From positions 5,952,001 through 6,016,000 of the forward strand of contig NZ_CP046171.1 in NCBI RefSeq assembly GCF_011801125.1: a DNA stretch of 64,000 bases, written 5' to 3'. The DNA is from Nocardia brasiliensis (lineage in GTDB: Bacteria; Actinomycetota; Actinomycetes; Mycobacteriales; Mycobacteriaceae). Every line of letters begins with the position of its first letter. Position 1 is the stretch's first letter. A model generated the notes under the pieces. The model was not told the DNA's origin, did not search any database, and worked only from the letters and a program-made list of their open reading frames with translations. Below are positions 36,585 to 49,500 of the stretch, piece after piece. The translations under genes and the position numbers were made by a program.

Positions 36585-37588
36585 CCGAACGCTTTCGCGA
36601 TGCTGTCGAGCGTGGTCAACGCGCCGTGGTAGTCCGGGCGGTAGCTGGTCGCGGGCAGCTCGTAGACCTTGCCGTCACGGAACGCGGGCAGCCGCGCGTA
36701 CAGCGGGTTCTGACCGAGTTCGGCCGCGCTCGGCCCGCCGACCGGGATGACCACGGCCACCGGCGCGTCGGCGACCTTGTCCAGCAGCTCGAGGCTGACC
36801 TGGAAGGAGTCACCCGAGCCGTACAGCGCCGGGTTGCCCGCCTTGGTCAGCACATCGTCGGCGACGAAACCCAATTCGCCCAGCTGGCTGGGCAGTGCCG
36901 CGGTCTGCGGCACCACGAACGGCTCCTTGTTCGCGACCGAGAGCAGGTAGACCACCTTGCCGGTCGGCACCTTGCTCGACGCCTTCACCCGGGCGGCCTT
37001 GTCCTGGTAGGCGCTCAGCAGCGCGGGCACCCGGTCGGCGCGGCCGGACGCGTCCGCGACCATCCGCAGCTGCTCCTGCCAGTCGGTCACCTTCGTCGGG
37101 ACCAGCACGGTCGGGGCGATCGCGGTGAGCTTGTCGAACAGCTCCCCCGCCTGCACCGCGGTGATGCCCTGCCCGCCGCCGATGATCAGGTCCGGGTTCG
37201 CCTCGGCGACGGCCTCGATGTTCAGCTCCGCACCGGCCGGTAATTGCTTGGTGCCCTGGGCTTTCGCCTTGTCCGCCCAGTGCGGTGGGAAGCCGCCGTC
37301 GAGGTTGGTGATGCCGATGACCCTGGTGTCGGTGGCCACCACCGGCGCGTCCAGCGCGTAGAGGTAGTCGGCCAGGCTGCCGCTGAGCACCACGATGCGC
37401 TTCGCCTCGTGCGGCACGGCGACCGCGCCGCGGTCGGTGGTGATCGTCCTGGTCTGCTCGCTGTCCGCGACGGTGTCCGCCGTGGACGAGCAGCCGACCA
37501 CGAGGCCGAGCGCCATGGTCAGTCCGGCGAGCAGGGCCCCTGCCCGCCGCATGCGGCCGGTGCGGCCGGACGTTCGGGTCGACATCAT
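36581..37588 (-). CDS. Siderophore-binding lipoprotein (FepB/FecB-like)
   Basis: A 335-residue periplasmic-binding-type protein. ATG 37588 overlaps the NRPS stop (ATGA) and has AGGAG upstream. The lipobox is LVVGCSS, so it is lipidated. [17 protein letters not shown] and [12 protein letters not shown] are typical of the helical-backbone ferric siderophore binding proteins. It should capture the ferric form of the local siderophore for an ABC importer. No permease or ATPase gene of this type lies in the window, so those parts must be elsewhere. Confidence 0.92.
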   Translation of the reverse strand: MMSTRTSGRTGRMRRAGALLAGLTMALGLVVGCSSTADTVADSEQTRTITTDRGAVAVPHEAKRIVVLSGSLADYLYALDAPVVATDTRVIGITNLDGGFPPHWADKAKAQGTKQLPAGAELNIEAVAEANPDLIIGGGQGITAVQAGELFDKLTAIAPTVLVPTKVTDWQEQLRMVADASGRADRVPALLSAYQDKAARVKASSKVPTGKVVYLLSVANKEPFVVPQTAALPSQLGELGFVADDVLTKAGNPALYGSGDSFQVSLELLDKVADAPVAVVIPVGGPSAAELGQNPLYARLPAFRDGKVYELPATSYRPDYHGALTTLDSIAKAFG

Positions 37589-40500
37589 CGGTCTCCTTGT
37601 GTTGAACGGACTTTCTTCCCCAACTCCTGCTCGAGCAGCGGGGTGAGCTGTGCCCAGCCCGCCGTGGTGACGAGCCCGGCATGGTCGAAGGGCAGATGGT
37701 GCACCACCGGATCGAGCCCGAGCCCGCGCCAGCCCTCTGCCAGCGCCCGGCCGGGCGCCGCGCAGGCACCGCTCGGTCGATCGGCGGTGAACAGGGTCAG
37801 CGGGCCGGAGTAGTCCGGAACCGTGGACGCCGCGAGCAATCGCACGCACTCGGCGAATCCGGCACGCAACGCGGCCCGCAGTTCTGGGTCCGCGGCGCCG
37901 AGCCGCGGTGCGAGCACGGCCAGTAGTTCGTCGGCCTCCGCGTCGGCCTCGGGCGCGCCACCGGCCCGACGGCCGAGCGGCGCGCTATCGATCAACCCCG
38001 CGAAGGCGATCTCCTCGCCTGCCGCGCTGAGCTGAGCGGCCATGGCGTGCACGACATTTCCGCCGAACGAGTAGCCGAGCAGGTGATACGGCCCGCTCGG
38101 CTGGTGCGCGCGCACGGTCTCGACGTATTGCGCGGCGAGCTCATCGATCGTCGAGGCGGTCGACGGCGCTCCGCTCAGCGTGGGCAACTGCAAGCCGAGC
38201 ACCGCGCGCCCCGCGGACAGCCGCGTCGCCAACGGCAGGAACTGCCAAGCGAATCCGCCTGCCGGATGCACGCAGAACAGCGGAGCCTCGGCACCGCCTT
38301 CGCGCAGCGCGAGCACGTGCTCGCGGCCGAACACCGGTGCTTGCGGCTCAGGCGCGACGCCCGACGTCTCGTCCAGATAGGCGGCCAGCTCGGCCACGGT
38401 CGGCCGCGCGGTCAGCGCGGCGAGCGAAATGGTCACGCCGAGTGCGCTGTCCAGCGCGCCGAGCAGGCGCATCGCGCGCAGCGAGTCGCCGCCCAGGTCG
38501 AAGAAGCTGTCCTCGATGTCCACCTCGGCGAGCTCGAGCACCTGCTCGAACACCGCGCACACCGCGCGCTCGCGCGCCGTGCGCGGCGCCCGCCGCACTG
38601 TGCGGTGAGCCGGTTGCGGCAGTGCCGCCCGGTCCAGCTTTCCGTTCGGAGTCAACGGGATCGCGTCGATCACCACGATCTGCGCGGGCACCAGCGCCGC
38701 AGGCACCTTCGCCCGCACCTCGGGACGCAGGTCCCGCGGCGGGCAGTCCGGGTCTAGAACCACGTAGCCGAACAGCCGTGCGGTGCCCGCGGCGTCGGCG
38801 CGCACCGTCGCGGCGGCGCGGCGGACACCGGGCAGCGCGGCCAGGGCGGTCTCCACCTCGGCCAGCTCGATGCGCACGCCGCGGATCTTGACCTGGTGAT
38901 CGACCCGGCCGAGGTATTCCAGTTCACCATCGGCCCTGCGGCGCACCAGATCTCCGGTCCGGTACATCCGGCCGCCATCGGGCGCGAACGGATCCGCGAC
39001 GAACGTGCCCGCGGTCAGACCCGACCGATCTCGATAGCCGATCGCGATGCCGTCGCCGGACAGGTAGAGCTCGCCCTGCGCGCCGACCGGCACCTCGGCC
39101 AGACCCGAATCGAGCACCCGTACTTTCGCATTGCGCACCGGCCGCCCCAAACAGGGTGTGGCGCTGCCGGATACCGGGGAGCCGAGCGCGTTGATGGTGA
39201 ATTCGGTCGGCCCGTAGAGGTCGTAACCGGTGGCGACGGGATGCTCACGCAGCAGAGTCCACAGATCCGGCGGCACCGCCTCGCCGCCGAGCAGCACGAG
39301 GGCGGGCACGTGCGCCCCGGTGAGCAGGCCCGCCGCGAGCAATTCCCTTGCGTAGGAGGGAGTCACGTTGACCGCGTCGATGCCGACGTCCTGATAGTGC
39401 GCGACCAGCGCGGTGGGCTCCAGCCGAGCCTGTTCGTCGATGACGTGCACCTCGTGCCCGGCCAGCAGCCAGAACAGCTCCTCCCACGACATGTCGAACG
39501 AGAACGAGACGGTGTGCGCCACACGCAGCCTGCCCCGGTTCGCCCTGCGGTCGGTCGGACCGAAGATCTCGTCGAGGTGGTTGTGGTACATCGTGGTCAG
39601 GCCGCGATGCCCGATCATCACGCCCTTCGGGCGGCCGGTCGAACCCGAGGTGTAGATGACGTAGGCGGGTTGATCGGCATGACTCGGGCCGGCCACCGCG
39701 GGCGCGGCCACCACGGGCGGCGCCACCGCGCCGTCGAGCACGCTCGCCACCTCGGGCCGATCGATCAGCAGTTGCACCCGCGGCCCGCCGTCGCCCACGA
39801 TCACGCTTTCCCGATGGACACCGGTGCTGATCAAACCAGACGCGGCGCTGTCGGCGAGCAGCTCACGCAACCGCGCCGGTGGATGCGTCAGATCCAGTGG
39901 CAGATAGGCCGCCCCGGTCCGCATGACCGCGAAGATCGCCACCACGTGATCGGCGATGCGCGGCAGCGCGAGGGCGACCACGTCCGAGACCCCGATACCC
40001 TCGCTCGCGAGCAACCGCGCCATCCGGTCGACCCGATCGTCGAGTTCCCGCACGGTCAGTGCGACCGGCCCGCATACCAGCGCACAGGCGTCCGGGGTCG
40101 CCGCCGCACGTTCGCGCAGCAGCGCGTCGACGCTGCCGCCGGGCTCGCCGGGCAGCGGCACGTGCACCCGCTCCGGGGTGAACTCCGGCGAAGCGGCAAC
40201 CGGCACAGCGGTATCCGCGACGACGCCGCGCCCCGCCGCGGTCTCCGGCGCGGCGAGCTGTTCGAGGATCGCGACCAATCGCGCGAGCATGTCCTCGGCC
40301 AGTCCGTCCGGGATCAGATCCGTCCGGTGCTCGAGCGTGATCCGCAGCGGATCGGCCCCGACGCCGGGATCGACATCCAGCGTCAACGCGTAGTGCGTGC
40401 CGTCGACCGCTTCCCGGCCCACCACGCCGGTGCGGGCAAAGACATCCGCGGCGCCGCTCTCGTCGCGCGGCAGGTTGCGGAAGACGTAGAGCGTGTCGAA

Positions 40501-43500
40501 CAGCGTCGGATACCCGGCCGCCCGCTGGATGCGGCCGAGGCCGAGCTGCTGATGGGCGAGCAGCCCGCCCTGCTCCCGCAGCATCCGGCGCAGCAGTTCC
40601 AGCAGCGACTCCCCCGGGCGCACCCGCACGCGCACCGGAATCGTGTTGAGCACCAGGCCGATCATCCGTTCCGCGCCGGGCACCTCGGGCGAGCGCGCGG
40701 ACACGGTCGAGCCGAACACCACGTCGTCGAGCCCGGTGCTCGCGCGCAACGTCAAGCCCCACGCGGTGGACACCACCGTCGACAAGGTCACTTGGCCGTG
40801 AACGGCCAGCGCACGCAGCGCGGCGGAGGTCCGCGCGTCGAGTTCGATCCGGGTCCGGCCGGGCAGCGGGGACCGGTCCGTCGCGCCGGTACCGATCAGG
40901 GTCGGCTGACGCAGCTCGGACAGGTATGTCCGCCAAGCTTTTTCGGCGGCGCCGTGGTCCAAGCCGGCCAACCAGCGCAGTTGGTCGCGGAAGTCCGCGG
41001 CGGGCTCGAGCGTCGCGTCGAGTTCGGCGGCGACGCCTGCTTCGGCCCGCTCGTAAAGGGTGAACAGTTCGGTGAACAGCAGGGCCAGCGACCAGCCATC
41101 GATCAGCAGGTGATGCAGCGTGAAGACGGCGCGGCTGGTGCCGTCCGGCAACCGCACCAGCACCACCCGGATCAGCGGAGGCGCGCCGAAATCGAACGGC
41201 GTGCGGTACTCCTCGTCCGCCAGCGCCGCCACCGCGGCCGCGGCGTCCTCGGCCGCGCTCAGATCCACTTCCCGGCAAGGGGTTTCCCAGGTGCCCGGAA
41301 TGAACTGCACGGGTGCGGCGAAGCCCGCGTTGGTGAATCCCGCGCGCAGATTGGCGTGCCTGCGCAGCACCGTGTCCAGCGCTACCCGCAGCAGGTCGGC
41401 GCGCGCCGGCCGGGCGGCCTCGAACACGAAGCTCACCTGCATGTGATACGCGTCGGAGCCGGCGGCGCGGTCGACCACGGACTGGAAGTACATGCCCTCC
41501 TGCAGCGGACCGAGCGGCAGCACCTCCTGCCACGCCGGGCACAGCGCGTCCAGTCGGGAGCGCTGTTCGGCGTCCACGGTGACGAGGTCAGCGGTGGCGG
41601 CCAACGGTGCTGTGGTGTCCTGGCGTGTCGCGGCAGCGGCCAGCTCGCCGAGGGTCGCGTGTTCGAAGACGTCCGCGACGGTGAGCACCAGGCCGTGCCG
41701 CCGGGCCCCGGTGACCAGCCGCACCGAGGAGATGCTGTCGCCGCCGAGCGCGAAGAAGGCGTCGTCCGGGCCCGGCATCGCGATGCCCAGCACCTCGGCG
41801 GCCAACCCGCACAGCGTTTGTTCGGCGGCCGTGCGCGGCGCGCGGCGCGCGGTGTCGGCGCGTGTCGGTTCGGGCAGCGCGGCCCGATCCACCTTGCCGT
41901 TGAGGGTCAGCGGCAATGCGTCGAGCACCGCGATCGCCTGCGGCACCATGTATTCGGGCAGCAGCGCCGCGACCGCGGCACGCACCGCGGCCGGGTCGAG
42001 CGTCCCGCCCGGCGCGGCGACGACGTAACCGAACAGCCTGCCGGTGCCCGCGCTGTCCGCACGAACGGTGGCCGCAGCTCTGGCGACCCCCGGCACCGCG
42101 CGCAACGCGGTCTCGACATCGCCGAGCTCGATCCGGAAACCGCGCACCTTCACCTGATCGTCGCCGCGACGCAGGTACTCCAGCCGTCCGGCCCGCTGCC
42201 GGACCACGTCTCCGGTGCGGTACAGCCGCAGGCCCGGTCGCTGCGGATCCGGCACGAAGCGCGCGGCGGTCAGTCCGGGCTTGCCGAGATAGCCGCGAAC
42301 TACCTGGGCCCCACCGAGATACAGCTCGCCCGCGACACCAGGTGGCACCGGGCGCAGGTGCTCGTCCAGCACCCGGGTGTGCACATCGGTCCACGGCGCG
42401 CCGATGGTGACCTGATCACCGGGCCGCAAATCGCTTGCCGTCGCCCACACGGTGGCCTCGGTGGGCCCGTACACGTTGCGCACCGATCGGCAACTGGCGA
42501 CCAGCGCCACCGCGAGGTCCGCGGGCAGCGCTTCACCGCCGACCAGCGCGCGCACGGCGGCGAGCCGTGCGGCGTCCTCGTGTTCGACCAGCACCCGCCA
42601 CAGCGAGGGCGTCGCCTGCACGACGGTCGCGCCGCTGTCGGCGATCAAGGCGTGCAACGCGTCCGGATCACGCACGGTGGCCCGGTCGGCCAGCACCACG
42701 GTCGCACCGACGGTCAACGGCAGCAGCAATTCCAGAACGGCGATGTCGAACGAGACCGTCGTCACGGCGACGATCCGGTCGCCACGACCGAGCCAGCCCT
42801 CGCCGCCAACGGTTTCGGCGAACGCGGCGAGATTGGCCGCGCTGACCATGACGCCTTTGGGTTTACCGGTCGAGCCGGAGGTGTGGATGACGTAGGCCAG
42901 GCGCTGATCGGCCGGGCGCGGCTGCGGCAGGGCCGGTGGGTTCGGTTGCGCCGCGGCATCGGTCAGCACCGCGGGCGGACCGCCCGCGGGCAGCCGATCG
43001 GCGAGCTCGGAGCTGGTCAGCACGCACACCGGTGCGGCGTCGGCGAGCATGTACGCCAGCCGATCCGCCGGGTAGTCCACATCGAGCGGCAGGTAGGCGG
43101 CGCCGAGGCGCAGCACGGCGAGCAGACCGGCGACCAGATCCGTCGAGCGGGCCAGCGCGACACCGACCACCTGCTCCGGCCCCGCACCGGCCGCCAGCAG
43201 CCGGGTGGCGAGATCGTCTGCCCGGCTGGCGAGTTCGGCATAGGTGACCGTCTCCGCGCCACAGCGCAGGGCGATCGCGTCGGGGGCATGGCGCACCTGC
43301 TCGGCGAAGCGCACCGCGACACCGGGCGGCGTGGTCGCGCGACGCGCCGGATCACGCGCCGGATCCGGTGCGGCGAGGGCGGTTTCGAAGATACCCGCCG
43401 CAGGCTCGCGCACGACGCGGTCGAGCACGGCGATCAGTCCGTCGACGAGCGCGGCCGCGGTGGCCGGATCGAAGAGGTCGGCGTCGACCACCAGGCGCAG

Positions 43501-46500
43501 GTTCGCCGTGTCCGGCGTCGCGGCATCGGCCAGCCACACCGCCGCGTCGAAGCGCGCGGCGGTGGTGACCGGCGGCACCGGCTCGCCCGCGAGCCCACCG
43601 AGGGTCGGTGCGGCCGTGGCCGGTTCGTAGGCGACCATGGTCTGGAAGAGCGGGTGCCTGGCCAGCGAACGAGGCGGGGCGACGGCGTCGACGACCCGCT
43701 CGAACGGCACGTCCTGGTGTGCCAGTGCGGCCAGCGCGGCGGCCCGCACCCGCCCGAGCAGCTCCACGAAGCTCGGACGTCCGGTCAGATCGCAACGGAT
43801 GACCAGCGTGTTGACGAAATACCCTACGGTGTCGCCATATTCGCCCGCGTCGTCGTCCAGCGCGCTGTCGCGATGGGACACGGTGCTGCCGAGCGGGATG
43901 TCGCGACCGGCGCCGAAGGCCGACCAGGTGGTGGCCACCGCCGCCTGCACCACCATCAACGGGCTGACGCCGTAGGCGGTGCACAGCTCGGTGATCGCCG
44001 CGCGCAGCCCGGCGGGCAGTGCCCTGAGCACCGTGTGGCCGCGGTAGGCGGCCCGCGCCGGGCGCGGCCGATCGAACGGCAGCTCCAGCTCGGCGGGCAG
44101 ACCCGCGAGCGTTTCGCGCCAGTACGTCAATTGCTCGGCGTAGGCATCCTCCTGCTGCCTGCGGCGTTCGCGCGCCGCGTACTCGCGGTAGTCGGCGCGC
44201 ACCGGACCCCGTTGCGGTGCTTCACCTTTCACCCGCGCTTGGTACGCGATGTCCAGATCGTCGAACAGCGGACGCAGCGAGGTGGCGTCGAAGGCGATGT
44301 GGTGCACCACGATGACCAGGACGTGGTCCGCCGGGGCGACCTCGAGCAGCGTGGCCCGCGCCGGCGCGGCGGCGGTGATGTCCACCGGCCGCGCGAGGCA
44401 GGACGCGATGGCCGCGTCGAGGCCCGCCGCACCGACCGCGTGCCGATCCAGCCCTGCCGCCGCATCGGCCGAAAGCAGCCGCAGCGTGGCCGATCCGGCC
44501 GCGTCCTGCGGATAGGTGGTGCGCAGCACCGGATGTCGATCCAGCACGTCGCGCCAGGCGGCGGCGAGGGCGGCGTAGTCGAGCGCACCGCGCAGCCGCA
44601 CGACCACGGGCACGTCATAGGTGGTGGACGGGCCCTCCAGCCGGTGCAGGAACCACAGGCGCTCCTGGGCGGGTGACAACGGCGCCGCGGTACCCGCGCG
44701 GTCGAGCACGGCGGGGATGAACTCCGCTGGGGCCGTTGCCACTTCGCCGGTCTCGGCTGATCCTTCGACGCGCTCGGCTACCTCGCGCCCGAAACGCCGG
44801 GGATCGATCTGTGCTCGCGTGGCGAGAGTACGCGCCGTCGGCGCGTCGAACACGTCGGTGATCGCGACCCGCACACCGAGCCTGCGCAGCCTGCCCACCA
44901 GCCGCATGGCCGTCAGCGAATGCCCGCCCAGCGCGAAGAAGTCGTCGTCGGGGCCGATCGAATCGAGCTCCAGCACACCGGCCGCGCCCGCGCGAATCGC
45001 CGCGAGCACCGCCGCGTCGGCGGTGTCGGGAGCGGCGAGCGCCCGCGGCCGCTCCGGCGTGCGAGCCCGCGGCGCAGGCGCGACCCAGCCGGACATGTCG
45101 AGCAGCGCGCCGGCGCGGACGTCCTCGTCCTCGACCACCGCGCGCAGCACCCGCGTGATCCGATCGATGATCCGGCAGACCGTCGCGTCCGGGACAGCGG
45201 CCCGGTTGTGGTAGACCACCAGCTCCAACCGGTCGCCGGGCGGCGCGAGCAGCGTGACCGGGTAGTGCGTGAGCCCGTGGTTGTGGAAGCCCGCGACCCG
45301 CAGCTCGTGCGATTCGGGCTGGTGCGCACCGGAATTCGGGAAGTTCTCGAAAACGACCAGGGTGTTGAACAGCTGGCCGAGCCCGGCGGCGCGCTCGATC
45401 TCGGCCAGGCTCGCCTGCTCGAACTCCTGCATGGCGAACTGCGTTTCCTGCAGCGCGGCGAACAGGTCGAGCAGCGCGCGCTCGGGCGTGATCGCGCACC
45501 GCACCGGGATGGTGTTGGTGAACAGCCCGACCATCGTCTCGACGCCGGGCAACTGGGCGGGCCGCCCGGACACGGTCGCGCCGAAGACCACATCGGCCTG
45601 CTCGGTGAGTTCGGCGAGCACGATCGCCCATGCGCCCTGCACCAGGGTGTTCGGCGTCAGCCCGCGACGGCGGCCGAGCGCGACGAGGTCGGCGGACTGC
45701 GCCGCCGACAGCGGCACCGGCACCTGCCGGAACTCCGGCGTGCCGGTCGATGTCGTGGGGATCAGGCTGGGCGCGGCCAGCCCGGCCAGCCGGTCGGCCC
45801 ACGCGGCGCGCACCGCGTCCCGGTCCTGCTGGGCGATCCACGCCAGGTAGTCGCGGTACGCGGCGGGCGTGGGCAGTTCGGCGCCGTGATAGAGCGCGAG
45901 CAGCTCGCGCAGCACGATCGGCGTCGACCAGCCGTCGGTGAGCAGGTGGTGCGCGTTGAGCACCAGCCGGTGTCGCGCGTCCGGCAGATGAATCAGCAAG
46001 GCGCGCAACAGCGGTGACCGGTCGACCACGAAATGATGTGCGGCGGCCTCGGTTTCGAGCCGGTCGGCCGCGGCAACCGCGGCGCGCACGGGCAGCGCCG
46101 ACAGGTCGGCGTAGCGCCACGGCAGCCGCGGCGTCCGGGGAATGGCCTGCACCGGCCGGTCCAGCGCGGTGTAGTGGAACGCGGCGCCCAGGTTGGGATG
46201 CCGGGCGAGCACGGCGTCGAAGGCGCTCGCCAGCCGGGTTTCGTCGAGCGGGCCGGTGAGGTCGATCCGCGCGGTCAAGGTGTACACGTCGGCGGCGCCG
46301 TCGCGAATCGCGTGGAACAGCAGGCCCTCTTGCAGCGGCGAGAGCGGCAGCAGCGCGGCCAGCGGACCGTGCACGGCCTCCAGCTCGTCGATCCCGTCCT
46401 GCGTGGCCGAGACCTCGGGACAGTCCGATGGCGTCAGCCCGCCCTCGAACAGCACCGCGTGCGCGGCGAACGCCTCCAGGGCGAGTTCCCAATGGTGCTG

Positions 46501-49500
46501 CAGCGCGGTCACGGTGGCGGCGTCGAGCACCTCGCCCGCCGCCGTCCATTCCACGGCGAGCCGGGGCGCGCCCTGCTCGTGCACGAAGGCGTTGAGCGCG
46601 AGCACCTCCGAAAGGGCTTTACTCGCGGGCTCGCACACCGCGAACGGATCCTCGTGCGGCAGTTGCCAATCGCCGCCCGCCGACGCGGCGAACCGGCCGA
46701 GATAGTTGAGCAGCAGCTCCGGAGCGGGCCGGGCCGCGAGATCGGGTGCGGACGTCGGATCCAGGTGCCGCAGCACGCCGTAGCCGACACCGCCGTCGGG
46801 AACAGCGCGCTTGGCCTCCTTCACCGCACGCAGCAACCGGCCCGCCGCGGCGCCACCGGCGAGCGCCTCGGTTAGCCCGGCCGCGGTGTCGATGCCCTCG
46901 GCCGGAGCCCAGACCGGGTATTCGCTGGTGAACCAGCCCACGGTGCCCGCGAAGTCGGTATCCGCCGCCAGCGCGTCCCGCCCGTGTCCCTCGACCGTGA
47001 TCGGCCTGCCCGCCTCCAACGCCTCGCCGCGGCTGTACCGCCACGAGTTCACCGCGAGGAGCAGGGCGGCGAGCAGCACGTCGTCGGCGCCGGCCCGATA
47101 CGCCGCGGGCAGGGTGGTGAGCACTGCCTCGGTGAGCGTCGCGGACGCGAATGTCCTGGTGCGCACCGCGCTTCGCGCGTGATCGCGGGCCGGGTCGAGT
47201 GCCCGAGCACCCAGCGGCTCGGTCGCCTGGCCGAGCGCCGAGCGCCAGTGTTCGGCCTGCGCCGCGTAGCTGCCTTCGGCACCGGCTGCGGCGAGCATCG
47301 TGGCATGACGGCGCCACGAGCTGCCCTTCGACACCAGGTGAGCAGGCTGACCGTCGCGCGCCGCCCGGCATGCCGCATGGAGTTCGGGTAGCAGCACGCG
47401 CCAGGAAACCCCGTCGACCACAAGGTGATTGGCCACCACGAGCAGTCGATCCGGTGCGCCCGCCGGGGTCCTGGCCAGGGCGAGGGCCAAGCACCGGCCC
47501 GCACGCGGGCTCAGCCGATCCGCGAGATCCTGTGCCAGGGCGGGGATCCGGGCGGCGTCCTCGACGACCAGCTCGGTCAGCAGGTCCGCGGCCCGGACCG
47601 ATCCGGGGACGCCGATGGTGAGCGTCGGCGGGGTCGCCCGCTGGTCGAGCACCGCGCGCAGCGCGTCGTGCCGATCGAGTATTACCTGTAGTCCGGTGCG
47701 CAGGTGCTCGAGTTCCACGTTCTCGTGCAGCCCGAGCACGGTCCACTGGGCGTACCCGGCGATCGCCGCCTCGTCCTGGTTCGCGGCGAGTAGCGCGCGC
47801 ACGATCGGCGGCAGCGGGACGACGCCGACGGGCTCGTCCTCGGCCACCGTGTGCTCGGTGTCGACGAGACGGTCGGCGGTCGCGGCGATGGTGCCCAGAT
47901 CGCCCTGGGCCAGTATCGCTTTCGGCTGGACGAGCAGGCCGTGCGCGCGCAGCCTGCTGCTGACACTGATCGCGGTGATGCTGTCGCCGCCGAGCCCGAA
48001 GAATTCGTCGTCGATACTCACCGCGGGCCTGCCGAGCACCTCGGCGACCACGGCGCACACTGCCCGCTCCCGGTCGGTGCGCGGGGTACGCCCACTCGAA
48101 ACCAGTTGCGGCGCGGGCAGGGCCGCGCGATCCAGCTTGCCGTTCACCGTGGTCGGCAGGGCCTCGAGCACCACGAGCACGGCGGGAACCAGATGGTCGG
48201 GAACGGTTTTCGCGAGCCGATGGCGGATCTCGTCGACGCCGTCGAGCCGCTGCCCGGACGCGGGCACCAGATAGCCGATCAGCTGTGCCGAACCCGCGGT
48301 GCTGCGGATCACCGCCGCCGCGGCGGCCACACCGGGCACCGTGGCGAGAATCGCCTCGACCTCGCCCAGCTCGACCCGGTGACCGCGGATCTTCACCTGA
48401 TTGTCGCCTCGGCCCAGGAATTCGTAGCCGTGGCCGGCCCGCCACCTGGCGCGGTCGCCGCTGCGATACATCCGCTCGCCGGGCGCGCCGAACGGATCGG
48501 CGACGAACCGCTCCGCCGTCACCAACTGACGGCCGAGGTAGCCACGCGCCAATTGCGGTCCGGCAAGGTACAACTCGCCGATCTCGCCGTCAGGGACCGG
48601 CTGGAGGGCGCTGTCGAGCAGGTAGGCGCGTGTGCCGGCCAGCGGGCCGCCCAGGTGCGGGATCGACCCGGTCACCGGCGTGCTCAGCGCGTCGACGGTG
48701 GCCTCGGTGGGGCCGTACATGTTTCGCGCGAACACCCCGGAGGCGACGATGGTCTCCCAGAGCGCGGGCGAGGCCGCCTCGCCGCCGAAGAGCAACAGCT
48801 GCGGGCGATGTCGCACACCGAGCATGCCGTTGTCGATCAGCGCCGCGGCCATCGACGGCGTGGTGTCGACCACGTCGATCCGGTCGGCGGCGAACGCGGC
48901 CACCTGTGCCGCGGCGTCGCGCTGCACCTCGGTGTCGTAGAGGTGTACGCGATGCCCGCACAGCAGCCACAGCAGCTGATCGAGCGCGGCGTCGAAGGCG
49001 AAGGAGGCGGTGTGGGCGGTGTGTAATTGCCTGCCGCCCACCTGATCCGCCGCCTCGGCGTAGATGGTCGAGCGGTGGTGGTGCAGCAGATGCGCCGCGC
49101 CGCCGGAGCGGACCAGGACGCCCTTGGGCCGCCCGGTGGAGCCGGAGGTGTAGACCACATAGGCCAGATGCTCGGGATCGCGCGGCGCCGCCAGTTCCGC
49201 CGCGGCAAGCGGTCCGTCCGCTTCGCTCTCGATCAGATCTCGAATGGCGCGGTCCGACAACCGGATCGGGGTCGGGCGGCCGTCGCCTGCGAGCACCTCG
49301 GCCAGGGCGTCGGCCGCGAGTACCTGCGCCGGGCGGGCGTCGTCGACGATATCGCGCAGCCGTTCGATCGGATGCTCGGGATCAAGCACCAGGTGTGCTG
49401 CGCCCGCCTGCTGCACGGCGAGCATCGCCACCACGATCTCGGTGGTTCGCGGCAGCGCGAGACCGACGATGTCGTCCGGACCGACGCCCCTGCCCCGCAG

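Noticed and set aside
38896..44676. A 1926-codon open frame on the plus strand opposite the NRPS gene
   Set aside because: Its peptide is Arg/Gly/His-rich without domains and results from high GC content and codon bias of the NRPS on the other strand. No ribosome site or promoter supports it.
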